Shown here piece by piece: positions 16,234 to 25,288 of a stretch of DNA of 44,379 bases. The translations under genes were made by a program, and so were the position numbers. Numbering within the stretch: the stretch's first letter is position 1; each line of letters begins with the position of its first letter. Source of the DNA: Pueribacillus theae (GTDB lineage Bacteria; Bacillota; Bacilli; Bacillales; UBA6769); the NCBI RefSeq assembly GCF_003097615.1, contig NZ_QCZG01000031.1, forward strand, positions 1-44,379. The letters run 5' to 3'. The notes below the pieces were generated by a model that saw only the letters and a list, made by a program, of their open reading frames with translations, was not told the origin of the DNA and made no database searches.

Positions 16234-17757
16234 TTAAGCAAACTGTGAATCCCAAAAAGGTTTGCGCAATTCTGTTTTTAAAACTTTGCCTGCGGCGTTA
16301 CGCGGTAAATCTTGGACAAATTCGATGCTTTTCGGTTTCTTATAACTTGCCAGGTGTTGCTTGCAATAATCAATGATGTCGTGTTCGTTAACGTTATTAC
16401 CTCTTGGAACAATAAATGCTTTTAATGACTCTCCCCATTTTTCATCTGGGACGCCAATGATCGCGACTTCCCTGACATATGGATGTTTATATAGCACATC
16501 CTCGATCTCTTCGGGGTAAATGTTTACACCGCCGCTAATAACCATGTCTTTTTTTCTTCCGACAATGTAATAGAAACCATTCTTATCCTTTTTAGCTAAA
16601 TCTCCTACTGTTGTATAACCTTTGTGCGATGCTTTTTCTGTTTCTTCAGGATTGTCAAGATATCCACTAAATCGAAAAGGATTTTTAACGTAAATCTCGC
16701 CGACTTCACCATCCGATACTTCGTTTCCGTCTTTGTCTAATATTTTTATATCATTAAAAAGCGCCGGCTTGCCAACTGATCTTTCTGTTTCCATCTGTTG
16801 ATCAGGACGTAAAACAATGTTCACTCCAATTTCTGAGGCTCCATAAAATTCAAAAAGTCCGGAATGGGAGAAAAATGAGATAATCCTTTCTTTCGTCCTA
16901 GTCGGCAAAGATGAGCCTGCTGATATCAATGTTTTTACACTGCTTGTATCATATTTTGCTTTAACGTTTTCATCCAGCTCCAAGACAAAGTTATACATCG
17001 TTGGTGCCATGAAGAAATTTGTCACATTGTATTTGTCTATATTTTTCAATACTTCCTCTGGTTCAAATTCTTTCATAATAACAAGCGTTCCACCCATGAC
17101 GATTTGAGTTATCAAAAAACTATGTGGAGCAGAATGATATATAGGAGCGGTGATTAACTGAATGTCCTTCTCCCCTATACCGAATTCGATCGCTTCAGAT
17201 AATACAAGCATTTTGCGGGATTCGTGTGTTGAGATTATTCCTTTCGGATTACCGGTTGTCCCGGATGTATATCCAATATAATAGACATCTTTGTTATCCA
17301 CTGAAATATTTGGTCTTTCTGTTGATTGGAAGTTCAAGAGTTTGCTATAAGATTCTTTTATACTTTCATTGCAATCAATATTAAAATAATCCTTAACTTC
17401 AACATGGTTTTTTACAGATTGAACAATGTCGACAAATTCCTCAGAAAAAAATAAGCCTTTTGGGTTACAATGTTTTAACAAGCTGGTAACTTCTGTACTT
17501 GTCATCCGATAATTTATAGGTGTAAAAGTAACACCTGCTTTTACAGCACCGAAAATAATGACAGGATATTCAATATGGTTTTTGGAAAGGATTGCAATTC
17601 GATCATTTCTCTTATACCCCATGCTAATTAATAGGTTAGCGAATTGATTTGTCCGTTTTTCAAATTTACTGTGGCTTAATACCTTATCTTCAAAAATAAC
17701 CGCCGGTTTCTCTCCTAGGTCCGAGCCATTCAATGAGTACAAATCAGCTATAGTCAC
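16234..17757 (-). CDS. Acyl-CoA synthetase (AMP-forming)
   Basis: 507-residue ANL ligase. Motifs: GYTSGTTGNPKGIISTH near 165-181, EFYGASEIG near 301, GYTTVGDLAKKDKNGFYYIVGRKKDMVISGG, and PRNAAGKVLKTELR with the C-terminal catalytic lysine. The start is GTG (17757-17755) preceded by AAGGTGG. It is second in the run that begins at the sigma-54 promoter, 30 bp after the acyl-CoA dehydrogenase gene, so it may activate the acid that the dehydrogenase then oxidises. Confidence 0.92.
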   Translation of the reverse strand: MTIADLYSLNGSDLGEKPAVIFEDKVLSHSKFEKRTNQFANLLISMGYKRNDRIAILSKNHIEYPVIIFGAVKAGVTFTPINYRMTSTEVTSLLKHCNPKGLFFSEEFVDIVQSVKNHVEVKDYFNIDCNESIKESYSKLLNFQSTERPNISVDNKDVYYIGYTSGTTGNPKGIISTHESRKMLVLSEAIEFGIGEKDIQLITAPIYHSAPHSFLITQIVMGGTLVIMKEFEPEEVLKNIDKYNVTNFFMAPTMYNFVLELDENVKAKYDTSSVKTLISAGSSLPTRTKERIISFFSHSGLFEFYGASEIGVNIVLRPDQQMETERSVGKPALFNDIKILDKDGNEVSDGEVGEIYVKNPFRFSGYLDNPEETEKASHKGYTTVGDLAKKDKNGFYYIVGRKKDMVISGGVNIYPEEIEDVLYKHPYVREVAIIGVPDEKWGESLKAFIVPRGNNVNEHDIIDYCKQHLASYKKPKSIEFVQDLPRNAAGKVLKTELRKPFWDSQFA

Positions 17758-17787
17758 TTAATATGCCACCTTCTTCTTAGAATTTGC

Positions 17788-18966
17788 TTAAAGATTCAAA
17801 TTCTTTGAAATGATCACTTTCATAATTTCATTTGAACCTGCAAAAATGGATGTGACTGGAATGTCCCGGTAACGGCGTGCAATTTCATATTCTTCCATAT
17901 AGCCATATCCTCCGTGCAGCTGCATACATTCACCCGCAACTCGCTTAGCCATATCTGTGATCCACATCTTCGCCATTGATACTTTTGTGACAATATCTTC
18001 TTTATTTATATGTCTCATGATGAGATCATCAAGGAAAGTACGTCCAATTTGGACTTCGGTCGCCATTTCAGCAATTTTAAATTGCGTATTTTGAAATTTA
18101 CTGATCGGCCGTCCGAATGCTTCCCGCTCCTTCACATACTTCGCCGTCATTTGCAGCATATCTTCTGCAGCGGATTGTGCGTTGATTGCACAGACTAATC
18201 TTTCTTGTTGAAGTTTTGTCATTAAATAATAAAAGCCTTTTCCTTCCTCACCAAGAAGATTCGATACTGGAACTTTTGCATCTTCGAAAATAAGTTCGGC
18301 TGTATCCTGGCTGTGCATTCCCACCTTGTCTAATTTTCTTCCCCGTGAAAATCCCGGTGTATCTCTTTCCACAAGAATTAGGCTTATTCCTCGGTGTGCC
18401 GGATTGGCTTTTGGATCCGTTTTACAAGCCACGATAATTAAATCAGAATGGATGCCATTCGTAATAAACGTTTTTTGTCCGTTGATGATATAATGATCGC
18501 CGTCTCTTACCGCTGTCGTACTAATTCCGGCAAGATCTGATCCCGCGCCTGGTTCTGTCATCGCTACAGCTGTGACAATGTCACCGTTTACACAACCAGG
18601 TAAATATTTTCTCTTTTGTTCCTCTGTGCCAAAAGAATCGATATACGGAACGATGATGTTGCTATGCGTGCCAAAACCACTCAATCCAGCACCGATTCTC
18701 CAAATTTCTTCTCCCAGAATGGCTGCGAAACCGAAGTTCACTCCCATTCCTCCGTATTTTTCATCAACCCACGGGCAGAGGAATCCTTTTTCTCCCATTT
18801 TCGTCCAGACTGAACGAGGGATGATTCCGTCTTTTTCCCATTGATTGAAGTTGGGAACAACTTCTTTCTCTAAAAATTTGCGCAACGATTCCCGGAACAT
18901 GCGATGCTCTTCTGTAAAATAAGGACGGTCTTCTTTCTGCACTTCTAAAATGGTTGTCTCAGCCAT
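17788..18966 (-). CDS. Acyl-CoA dehydrogenase (long-chain / isovaleryl-like)
   Basis: 392-residue FAD enzyme introducing the alpha,beta double bond in an acyl-CoA. Flavin-site motifs: AMTEPGAGSDLAG, GQKTFITNG, HSQDTAELIFEDAKVP and LHGGYGYMEEY. The C-terminal block reads IFAGSNEIMK, so the Glu used by medium-chain enzymes (YEGT) is Ala here. The QERLV segment carries a Glu where LCAD/IVD-type enzymes place their base. The start is ATG 18966, which has AGGGGGAT upstream; the longer TTG frame to 18984 has no separate site. It is the first gene after the sigma-54 promoter. Confidence 0.92.
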   Translation of the reverse strand: MAETTILEVQKEDRPYFTEEHRMFRESLRKFLEKEVVPNFNQWEKDGIIPRSVWTKMGEKGFLCPWVDEKYGGMGVNFGFAAILGEEIWRIGAGLSGFGTHSNIIVPYIDSFGTEEQKRKYLPGCVNGDIVTAVAMTEPGAGSDLAGISTTAVRDGDHYIINGQKTFITNGIHSDLIIVACKTDPKANPAHRGISLILVERDTPGFSRGRKLDKVGMHSQDTAELIFEDAKVPVSNLLGEEGKGFYYLMTKLQQERLVCAINAQSAAEDMLQMTAKYVKEREAFGRPISKFQNTQFKIAEMATEVQIGRTFLDDLIMRHINKEDIVTKVSMAKMWITDMAKRVAGECMQLHGGYGYMEEYEIARRYRDIPVTSIFAGSNEIMKVIISKNLNL

Positions 18967-19015
18967 CCCTAATCCCCCTAACAAAAATTTATTTGTTTTT
19001 TTCGATTATTTATAA

Positions 19016-19031
19016 AGCAATTTTCATGCCA
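19016..19031 (-). promoter_or_regulatory. Sigma-54 (-24/-12) promoter
   Basis: Minus-strand TGGCATGAAAATTGCT matches the consensus TGGCACGNNNNTTGCW at every defined base except one (T for C), with the GG and GC doublets correctly spaced. It is 50 bp upstream of the acyl-CoA dehydrogenase ATG. The window encodes a GAFTGA-type activator at the end of the same gene run, and an inverted repeat lies about 70 bp further upstream. Confidence 0.85.
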
Positions 19032-19101
19032 AAAATAAACCGAGCGCTATTAAGATATGTTTATTTGGTTATGTCTATTAATTTGTACATTTATTGTAAA
19101 C

Positions 19102-19119
19102 TGTCCGGATTTACGGACA
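19102..19119. promoter_or_regulatory. Putative upstream activator site for the sigma-54 activator
   Basis: TGTCCG-GATTTA-CGGACA is a perfect 6-bp inverted repeat with 6-bp spacer. It is centred roughly 100 bp upstream of the expected transcription start, the usual distance for enhancer-binding proteins. A second perfect repeat, ATTCTTAA-N6-TTAAGAAT (19155-19176), lies 45 bp beyond. Which of the two is bound, if either, is unknown. Confidence 0.6.
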
Positions 19120-19208
19120 TATCTTCAACATCTGTCTGTACTATCTTTTTCGTTATTCTTAAACCGTCTTAAGAATCGAACACTTTTACACGGGCTAGTC
19201 TTGAAGGA

Positions 19209-20780
19209 TTAACTGTATCTTTCTCGCAATTCCCTTTTTAAAATTTTCCCTAATGCATTTCTCGGGAAATCTGAAATAATTTCAACGTCTTGAACTCGCT
19301 GATATTTATTTAAGCGTTCATTAAGCCAGTTTTTTAACTCTTGGTGAGAAACTCTTGATTCATCCTTTACCGTTGCAAAGGCAAGCGGAGTTTCACCCCA
19401 TTTTTCGTGTGGGATACCAATCACTGCACATTCAGAGACATCACGGTGTGAAGCAAGGACATTCTCTATGTCTGCTGAATAGATGTTTAACCCTCCTGAG
19501 ACAATCATGTCTTTTTTTCTTCCTAAAATATATAGGAAGCCATCTTCATCGAATTTTCCCATATCACCTGTTTTGAGAAATATTTTCCCATCTTTTATCC
19601 ACATCACTTCTTTTGTTTTGTCTGGAAGTTTGTAATACCCTTTCATCATGACTGAGCCATACCCAACGATTTCTCCCGCTTCCCCTTTAGGCAATTCCTT
19701 TCCTTCCTCATCAATAATTCGAATATCTGTACCGAATGTAGGAATTCCAACTGAGTCGGGCTTTTTCAAAACGTCTTCGGGCAAGAGAATGGTTCCTATC
19801 CCTTCGGTTAACCCGTAAAGTTCCGTGAATTCACAATTAAACTTTTCAATAATTTTTAATTTCATTTGTTTATGAAGAGGAGAAGCTACTGAAATAAGAC
19901 GCTTATAAGATGACACATCATATGAATCGAAATCCTTTTCATTTAACACCATATAATATTGAGTTGGAACCATTAACGAATGTGTCGGTTTTTCTTTTTC
20001 GCTCAATTTAAGAAATTGAGCAGCATCAAATTTTTTCATACTAATGATTGTTCCACCAGTAACTAATGTCGGCAGCATAGGGGCCCAAGTACTATTTGTA
20101 TAAAAGGGCGTCGTTAACAGCATCTTCGTCCGTTGGTCAATCCCTTTACTAATCGCAAGCCTTATCGAAAAAATAAAGCGTGAATAATGAGTGTGCAAAA
20201 TGCCTTTTGGAACCCCTGTCGTTCCAGAGCTGTAAAGGATGATGCAGTCATCATTAAATTCTAAAGTCACATTAGGTTCTTCTGATGAAGCATTCGCGAT
20301 GAACGTCTCAAATTTCATACATTTTTCGCTGCCCAAGCCGACTGTGATAATGTTATGATCCGAAAGACGAAGTTTGTCTTTCATTTCATTAATTAAAAAT
20401 TCGTAATCTGAGCTAATAAATAACATCTGAGAATCCGCGCTATGAATCATATTAAGCAATGTATTCGCTTCCAACATTGTTGAGAGCGGAACCAGCACGC
20501 CGCCGGCTTTAATAATCCCGAACATGATTTCAATGCTTTCAACCATGTTGGACATAAAAACAGCAACTTTGTCGCCTTTTTTTAATCCATTTTTAATCAA
20601 TGTATTTGCAACTTTGTTTATTCGCGTATTTAATTCTTCCCATGAAATGCGCTTTTCTTCAAAAATAAGAGCCAGTTTATTAGGTGTGTATTTTGCATGG
20701 CCCGCCATCAAATCTGTAATAATTGCTGGAACAGCATCAAAGGTCGCCAACTTTTTACCCCCCAAATTTAACTCCTTCAT
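19209..20780 (-). CDS. Acyl-CoA synthetase (AMP-forming)
   Basis: 523-residue ANL ligase with YSSGTTGVPKGILHTH, ELYGLTEGIG, FLKTGDMGKFDEDGFLYILGRKKD, VSGGLNIYSADIE and PRNALGKILKREL. The annotated ATG overlaps the end of the preceding ligase gene by 26 bp and has only a weak purine run upstream. TTG codons at residues 6 and 11 have better spaced AAGGAG and GGGGGT sequences, so the true start may be slightly internal. Overlap implies translational coupling with the upstream ligase. No convincing terminator was seen after its stop. Confidence 0.9.
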   Translation of the reverse strand: MKELNLGGKKLATFDAVPAIITDLMAGHAKYTPNKLALIFEEKRISWEELNTRINKVANTLIKNGLKKGDKVAVFMSNMVESIEIMFGIIKAGGVLVPLSTMLEANTLLNMIHSADSQMLFISSDYEFLINEMKDKLRLSDHNIITVGLGSEKCMKFETFIANASSEEPNVTLEFNDDCIILYSSGTTGVPKGILHTHYSRFIFSIRLAISKGIDQRTKMLLTTPFYTNSTWAPMLPTLVTGGTIISMKKFDAAQFLKLSEKEKPTHSLMVPTQYYMVLNEKDFDSYDVSSYKRLISVASPLHKQMKLKIIEKFNCEFTELYGLTEGIGTILLPEDVLKKPDSVGIPTFGTDIRIIDEEGKELPKGEAGEIVGYGSVMMKGYYKLPDKTKEVMWIKDGKIFLKTGDMGKFDEDGFLYILGRKKDMIVSGGLNIYSADIENVLASHRDVSECAVIGIPHEKWGETPLAFATVKDESRVSHQELKNWLNERLNKYQRVQDVEIISDFPRNALGKILKRELRERYS

Positions 20781-22353
20781 ATTTTTGTTTTTCTTCTTCT
20801 ATCAACTTTCGCTTCAAGATTTTCCCTACTGTTGATTTAGGCAATTCTTCTCTAAATTCAATGATTCGTGGTACTTTGTATTTTGCTAACCGGGCCGTAC
20901 ACCAATCCTTGATTTCATCTGCGGCAACTTCACCTTTTACAGAAAGAACCGCTTTCACTGTTTCCCCGCGATAGGCATCCGGAACTCCGTAAACACAGGC
21001 TTCTTTTACAAGCGGATGTTCATAGAGTACATCTTCAATTTCGACAGGATAAATGTTATAACCGCCCGCAATAATCATTTCCTTTTTGCGGCCAACGATA
21101 TAAAAATATCCGTCTTCATCCTTTGTTGCAATATCACCGGTATAGAGCCAGCCATCCCGTATTGTCTCTTTTGTAGCTTCAGGCTTTTTCCAATAGCCTT
21201 TCATGACTTGCGGGCCTTTAATAATAAGCTCTCCAGAACCTCCAAGCGGAACCTCCTGCGTCCCTGTCTCAATATCAACAATTTTAGCCTCCGTACTAGG
21301 GATTGGGATTCCGATGCTGCCAATTTTGTTTTTTCCTTTTAAAGGGCCTCTATGTGCTGAGGTAGTTGCTTCTGAAAGTCCATATCCCTCCACAAATAAC
21401 GCATCAGATATTGCCTTAACCTTCTTAATGATTTCAATCGGCATTGGAGCTGAACCGCCTACAAACAATCGAAAACTTTGCAGATCTTCCTGTTTAAAAT
21501 CCGGATAATTCAACAAAGCGATATACATTGTCGGCGATCCAAGAAAAAGGGTTGGCCGATGTTTTCGAATAAGCTGGAATACATGATTAATTTCAAACCT
21601 TCTTACTGCTATATATGTTCCTCCTGTGAAAAGGCATAGAATCATACTCGTCATTCCCATTGCGTGAAACATTGGGGCAATGCCTAAAAGTCTGTGGCCG
21701 GACTCGCGGTAAACTTCTATTCCATATTCATAGGTTTGATGCAAGTTCGCAACGATATTATAATGGGTAAGCATAACGCCCTTTGGCTTCCCTGTTGTTC
21801 CGCCTGTGTATTGAAAAATTGCAACATCCTCTTTGAGATTCATATCAATCACAGGAAGACTGGTAGATTTTTCTTGAATGAGGTCATAAAAAGATTGTTC
21901 CCCATCACCATCGACATAATAAACTTTCAAAGTATGAAGTAAACCAATTTCTTCTAACTTTCTTGCTTCTTCTTTATATCCTACAAACCAAGCCGCTTCT
22001 GAATCTTTTAATATATGATCCAATTCATGCGGCTGGTACATCGGATTTACTTGAACGATGGTGCCACCCAATCGATGGACGGCAAAAAAGGTAATTAAAT
22101 ATTCGATGCTGTTTGGCAACATTAAAGCTAGTTTGTCACCCTTTTTAAATCCTTGTTTGAAGAGAGCAGATGCCAAGTATTCTGAGGACTTCTTTAACTC
22201 ACGAAAAGTTAACGCTCGCTCTCCGTCAACGGCCGCTAAATGATTAAAATATTTGGACTCCATTCTCTCCAGCAATTGAAAAATTGACAAATTCGGTACT
22301 TCAATTTCATATGGGATTCCTTCTGGATAAAATTTGTGCCAATATCTCTCCAA
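20755..22353 (-). CDS. Long-chain-type acyl-CoA synthetase (AMP-forming)
   Basis: 532-residue ANL ligase close in layout to Bacillus LcfA/LcfB: N-terminal YWHKFYPEGIPYEIEVP, FQYTGGTTGKPKGVMLTH, FVEGYGLSEATTSAH, GWLYTGDIATKDEDGYFYIVGRKKEMIIAGG and PKSTVGKILKRKL. The start is TTG (22353-22351) with AAGGAG nine bases upstream. A 16-bp sequence shared with the promoter region of the 30531-32645 gene lies 39 bp upstream, suggesting common control. It heads a two-gene ligase unit. Confidence 0.92.
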   Translation of the reverse strand: MERYWHKFYPEGIPYEIEVPNLSIFQLLERMESKYFNHLAAVDGERALTFRELKKSSEYLASALFKQGFKKGDKLALMLPNSIEYLITFFAVHRLGGTIVQVNPMYQPHELDHILKDSEAAWFVGYKEEARKLEEIGLLHTLKVYYVDGDGEQSFYDLIQEKSTSLPVIDMNLKEDVAIFQYTGGTTGKPKGVMLTHYNIVANLHQTYEYGIEVYRESGHRLLGIAPMFHAMGMTSMILCLFTGGTYIAVRRFEINHVFQLIRKHRPTLFLGSPTMYIALLNYPDFKQEDLQSFRLFVGGSAPMPIEIIKKVKAISDALFVEGYGLSEATTSAHRGPLKGKNKIGSIGIPIPSTEAKIVDIETGTQEVPLGGSGELIIKGPQVMKGYWKKPEATKETIRDGWLYTGDIATKDEDGYFYIVGRKKEMIIAGGYNIYPVEIEDVLYEHPLVKEACVYGVPDAYRGETVKAVLSVKGEVAADEIKDWCTARLAKYKVPRIIEFREELPKSTVGKILKRKLIEEEKQKYEGVKFGG

Positions 22354-22391
22354 AATGACTCACTCCTTATAGAAGTTTTTCTTTAAATGAA

Positions 22392-22407
22392 TAGGATATC
22401 GGATCCA
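22392..22407. promoter_or_regulatory. Shared 16-bp operator-like element, copy 1
   Basis: TAGGATATCGGATCCA is identical to 32776-32791. Its core GGAT-N5-ATCC is a small inverted repeat. Both copies are upstream of genes for acyl-CoA-forming enzymes on the minus strand. The flanking sequences differ, so this is not simply part of a longer duplication. Confidence 0.5.
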
Positions 22408-22494
22408 TTATCACTATTAGTTTACATTTAAATAATTTTTTAATAAAGTGACTTTAAACAAACATTTAAATTTTTAGATATTTCAATAAGAAGA

Positions 22495-22525
22495 TGATAG
22501 GGTGCTGAAGGAACACACCCTATCA
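22495..22525. terminator. Hairpin after the AidB-like gene
   Basis: TGATAGGGTG (22495-22504) pairs perfectly with CACCCTATCA (22516-22525). The minus-strand tail TCTTCTTATTG is only moderately T-rich. It is probably the terminator separating the AidB-like gene from the downstream ligase pair, which would then need its own promoter near the 16-bp element. Confidence 0.6.
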
Positions 22526-22535
22526 CGATGATTTT

Positions 22536-24314
22536 TTATTTTATTTCTTCTAAGATTTCCTCAATTGCATTAAAAGGGATAATCTCCCAATCCATTACTT
22601 CATCCAACCATTCATTCAACGACTTATCAAAAGTAAAAGTATCTTCCGGTTTCAGTAAATACCTTTGATAATAATGAATAAACAAAAATAATTTACGGTA
22701 GCTGTTTTCTTTCGAAAGTTGATAGTCAGCTTCTGTCAACAATACACTTGCAGCACAAATATGGAACATTTTGTCCATGAATCTTCTAGCTGCTATTTCT
22801 TGTTCTGCAGTTTTTTCACGCTTGATGATGTCGACTTGCTTTCTAAATGTATCGATCGTCGAGCGTAAAATGCCGGCCGCCTCTTGAACCTTGCTATTCT
22901 TCAAATCAGAAAGCCTTCTGTCCAAATCGTTTAAAAATGCTACATCTGCATTGTCTTTGTTAAAGGCACGAATAATATCAAGAGCAATGATGTTTGTTGT
23001 TCCTTCCCAAATTGAGCCCAAATGGGCATCTCGGACAAGCTTCGGATTCACCCAGTCCTCAATATAGCCATTTCCACCGCGGATTTCCATCGATTCGGCA
23101 GTGATGTACCTTGCTCGTTTGCAAATGTAACCTTTTAACAGAGGCGTCATGACTCTAAGCAATGTTTGATACTCTTCGCTTCCGCTATCTGCTTTATCAT
23201 AAACAGCAGACGTATAGAAAATCATCGATGCAGCCGCTTCAGCATCCAGCATCTGTTCAAAAATGTTCTCTCTCATTAATGGCAAATCAATCAGCGTTTT
23301 GCCGAAAGCTTGTCTTCCTTTGGCGGTAACAGCTGCTTCTAAATAGCTTCTTCTCATCATGGCTGCAGAACGAACCGCATTTGAAAGTCTTGATGAGTTA
23401 ACCATTGACATCATTTGTTTAAAGCCGGTATTCAACTCTCCAACCACATACGCCACTGCACCTTCAAATGTAATTTCGCCTGATGCCATATCTCTTGTTC
23501 CTAATTTATCTTTTAATCGATTAATGCGGTAACGGTTATGTTCGCCATTTTCCAATGTTTTTGGAACGAGAAACATTGCCAATCCTTTCGTCCCTTCTGG
23601 AGCTCCTTCAGGACGTGCTAACGCCAATGCAAGATCCGCAGAAACATTTGAACAGAACCATTTATCTCCCCACAGTTCCCAATGATCGCCTACTTTTTTA
23701 GCTGTTAGCGTATTTGCACCAACGTCTGATCCGCCTTGCTTTTCTGTCATAAATTGGGCAGCTGACCAGCGCTCTTCCTTATTCGTGCTTGTTAAAAGCG
23801 GAAAATACTTTTCTTTCATTTCCGGGCTAGCGTATTGGTCCAAAATGCGAGCTGCAGAATCTGTCATATTCATCGGACAGCAAAGCCCAAATTCTGATTG
23901 CGCAAACAAATACCAAAATGAATATTTTAAAACTTTCGTAAAAGGTGTTGGCCATCCAAACACACCCGGACGATTTGACATCGCCGCAAAGCCAAATTGT
24001 TCAAAGCCAATCTCCTCCATGCGAGTATAGGAAGGATGGTATTTCACTTCGTCAACCCGCCCGCCTTTGTGATTATAATTCATTAACTCGGGGGTATAAC
24101 GATCGGCATCGCGAGAAAGTTGGTCAAGTTCATCACCTGCAATCTCTCCCAATTCCTTCAAATGTGGCAAAGCTTTGTTCAAGTCCTCTTTAGGCAAATA
24201 CATATTTAAAAGAAATTGTAAGTTAGGATCGGTTTCAAAAAAATTCATACCTTTCGTATCAGGCATTTCAATAGTTTCAGATTTAGGAGTTCCTGTCGTT
24301 TTTTCAAGGTTCAA
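22536..24314 (-). CDS. AidB-like acyl-CoA dehydrogenase
   Basis: 592-residue acyl-CoA dehydrogenase of the AidB branch. The diagnostic QFMTEKQGGSDVGANTL flavin/acyl loop is near 193-209, followed by WGDKWFCSN, LGTRDMASGEITFEGA, and the C-terminal EIRGGNGYIEDW and SIWEGTTNIIALDIIRA. It has a longer N-terminus than E. coli AidB and a helical C-terminal extension of about 120 residues. The TTG start (24314-24312) has AAAGGA at suitable spacing; a nearby ATG is in another frame. It is transcribed from a TTGACT-N16-TATAAT promoter in the intergenic region shared with the divergent IclR gene. AidB itself is linked to alkylation stress, but in this setting a catabolic acyl-CoA oxidation is more likely. 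Confidence 0.88.
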   Translation of the reverse strand: MNLEKTTGTPKSETIEMPDTKGMNFFETDPNLQFLLNMYLPKEDLNKALPHLKELGEIAGDELDQLSRDADRYTPELMNYNHKGGRVDEVKYHPSYTRMEEIGFEQFGFAAMSNRPGVFGWPTPFTKVLKYSFWYLFAQSEFGLCCPMNMTDSAARILDQYASPEMKEKYFPLLTSTNKEERWSAAQFMTEKQGGSDVGANTLTAKKVGDHWELWGDKWFCSNVSADLALALARPEGAPEGTKGLAMFLVPKTLENGEHNRYRINRLKDKLGTRDMASGEITFEGAVAYVVGELNTGFKQMMSMVNSSRLSNAVRSAAMMRRSYLEAAVTAKGRQAFGKTLIDLPLMRENIFEQMLDAEAAASMIFYTSAVYDKADSGSEEYQTLLRVMTPLLKGYICKRARYITAESMEIRGGNGYIEDWVNPKLVRDAHLGSIWEGTTNIIALDIIRAFNKDNADVAFLNDLDRRLSDLKNSKVQEAAGILRSTIDTFRKQVDIIKREKTAEQEIAARRFMDKMFHICAASVLLTEADYQLSKENSYRKLFLFIHYYQRYLLKPEDTFTFDKSLNEWLDEVMDWEIIPFNAIEEILEEIK

Positions 24315-24342
24315 TCATAACATTCCTTTCTGAAATTTTTTC

Positions 24343-24415
24343 GGAATTCAAATTCCTATATTTTTAATTATAAATTCTCTTTTTGAGAAGTCAATGAGTT
24401 AAAACATCATTGACT
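24343..24415. promoter_or_regulatory. AidB/IclR divergent promoter region with nested dyads
   Basis: The minus-strand promoter is TTGACT (24389-24394), 16 bp, TATAAT (24367-24372). GGAATTCAAATTCC (24343-24356) is an inverted repeat just downstream of the -10 box. TTCTC-N5-GAGAA (24375-24389) fills the spacer. AGTCAATGA-N9-TCATTGACT (24389-24415) has perfect 9-bp arms, each containing a TTGACT facing one of the two genes. IclR proteins usually bind such dyads in the divergent intergenic region, so one of these is a likely IclR site. Confidence 0.65.
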
Positions 24416-24517
24416 GTTGGCAATTGAAAGAAAATTTAAATGGTTATATTGTGCTATACTACCTTTAAACAACGATCAATACGCGTACTAAAAGTATTGG
24501 AGGATTCCTACCTGATT

Positions 24518-25243
24518 ATGGACACAAAAATATCAACAACGGTGCAACGCGCAATTAAAATTTTAAATTATTTAAGAGACACCTCTGGTCCGAGGGGAAT
24601 AAAAGAAATTAGTGAAAGCCTGAATCTTTCACCCCCTGTTACACATCGTCTCCTGACGACATTAAAAATGGACGGATTGGTAATCCAGGATTTAACTTCT
24701 AAAAAGTATTCACTCGGTACCGTTTTTATCGATTATGCAAATAAATTAATTTGTGATATACCGATTATTATCGATTCCCAACTAATCAAATTAAGAGATG
24801 CGACACAGGAAACAGTTGGATTTTATATGCTAAGCGGGCTGACCCGGGTGTGTGTCATTGAACATGAAAGCCAACAGGAAATCAGCAGAAAAACGAAAAT
24901 TGGAAATCGCATTCCCCTTCACCTTGGGGCAAGCGGGAGAGTTATCCTCGCATTCCTAGATAAAGATTTGCAAGAAAAAGTTTTATCTCTTCTTCCAGAC
25001 GATGAGCAAAAACTGCTTATTCAAAAGCTTGAGGTGATCTCCGAAACAAAATATTCAATAAATGAAGAAGAACTAACAAAAAACGTTGCAGCATTAGCCG
25101 CTCCGGTTTTCGGAGGGAAAGGAAAAATCATTGGCGCCATTTCAATTTCAGGGCCTTTTTTCAGATGGAATAAAAAAGCGATGGAAAGGCATATCCCGTT
25201 GTTATTGGAGACTACTGAAGCGATCTCAAAATCACTTTATTAA
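24518..25243 (+). CDS. IclR-family transcriptional regulator
   Basis: 241 residues: winged helix-turn-helix at about 8-62 (TTVQRAIKILNYLRD, IKEISESLNLSPPVTHRLLTTL) and an IclR effector domain from about 75 on (GNRIPLHLGASGRVILAFL, AALAAPVFGGKGKIIGAISISGP). I place the start at ATG 24518, which gives the usual short N-terminus; GGAGG lies 13 bases before it, a little far, and a longer frame extends upstream without a better site. It is divergent from the AidB-like gene and convergent with the central operon, so it may control either or both. The effector is probably a pathway acid or its CoA ester (inference). Confidence 0.93.
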   Translation: MDTKISTTVQRAIKILNYLRDTSGPRGIKEISESLNLSPPVTHRLLTTLKMDGLVIQDLTSKKYSLGTVFIDYANKLICDIPIIIDSQLIKLRDATQETVGFYMLSGLTRVCVIEHESQQEISRKTKIGNRIPLHLGASGRVILAFLDKDLQEKVLSLLPDDEQKLLIQKLEVISETKYSINEEELTKNVAALAAPVFGGKGKIIGAISISGPFFRWNKKAMERHIPLLLETTEAISKSLY

Positions 25244-25284
25244 AAAACACGTATTCTCCAATATTTCTGGAGATACGTGTTTTT
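25243..25284. terminator. Bidirectional terminator between IclR and crotonase genes
   Basis: AAAAACACGTAT-T-CTCC pairs with GGAGATACGTGTTTTT (one bulged base), giving a stem of about 16 bp with A and T runs on either side. It serves the convergent genes. Confidence 0.88.
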
Positions 25285-25288
25285 GCTT

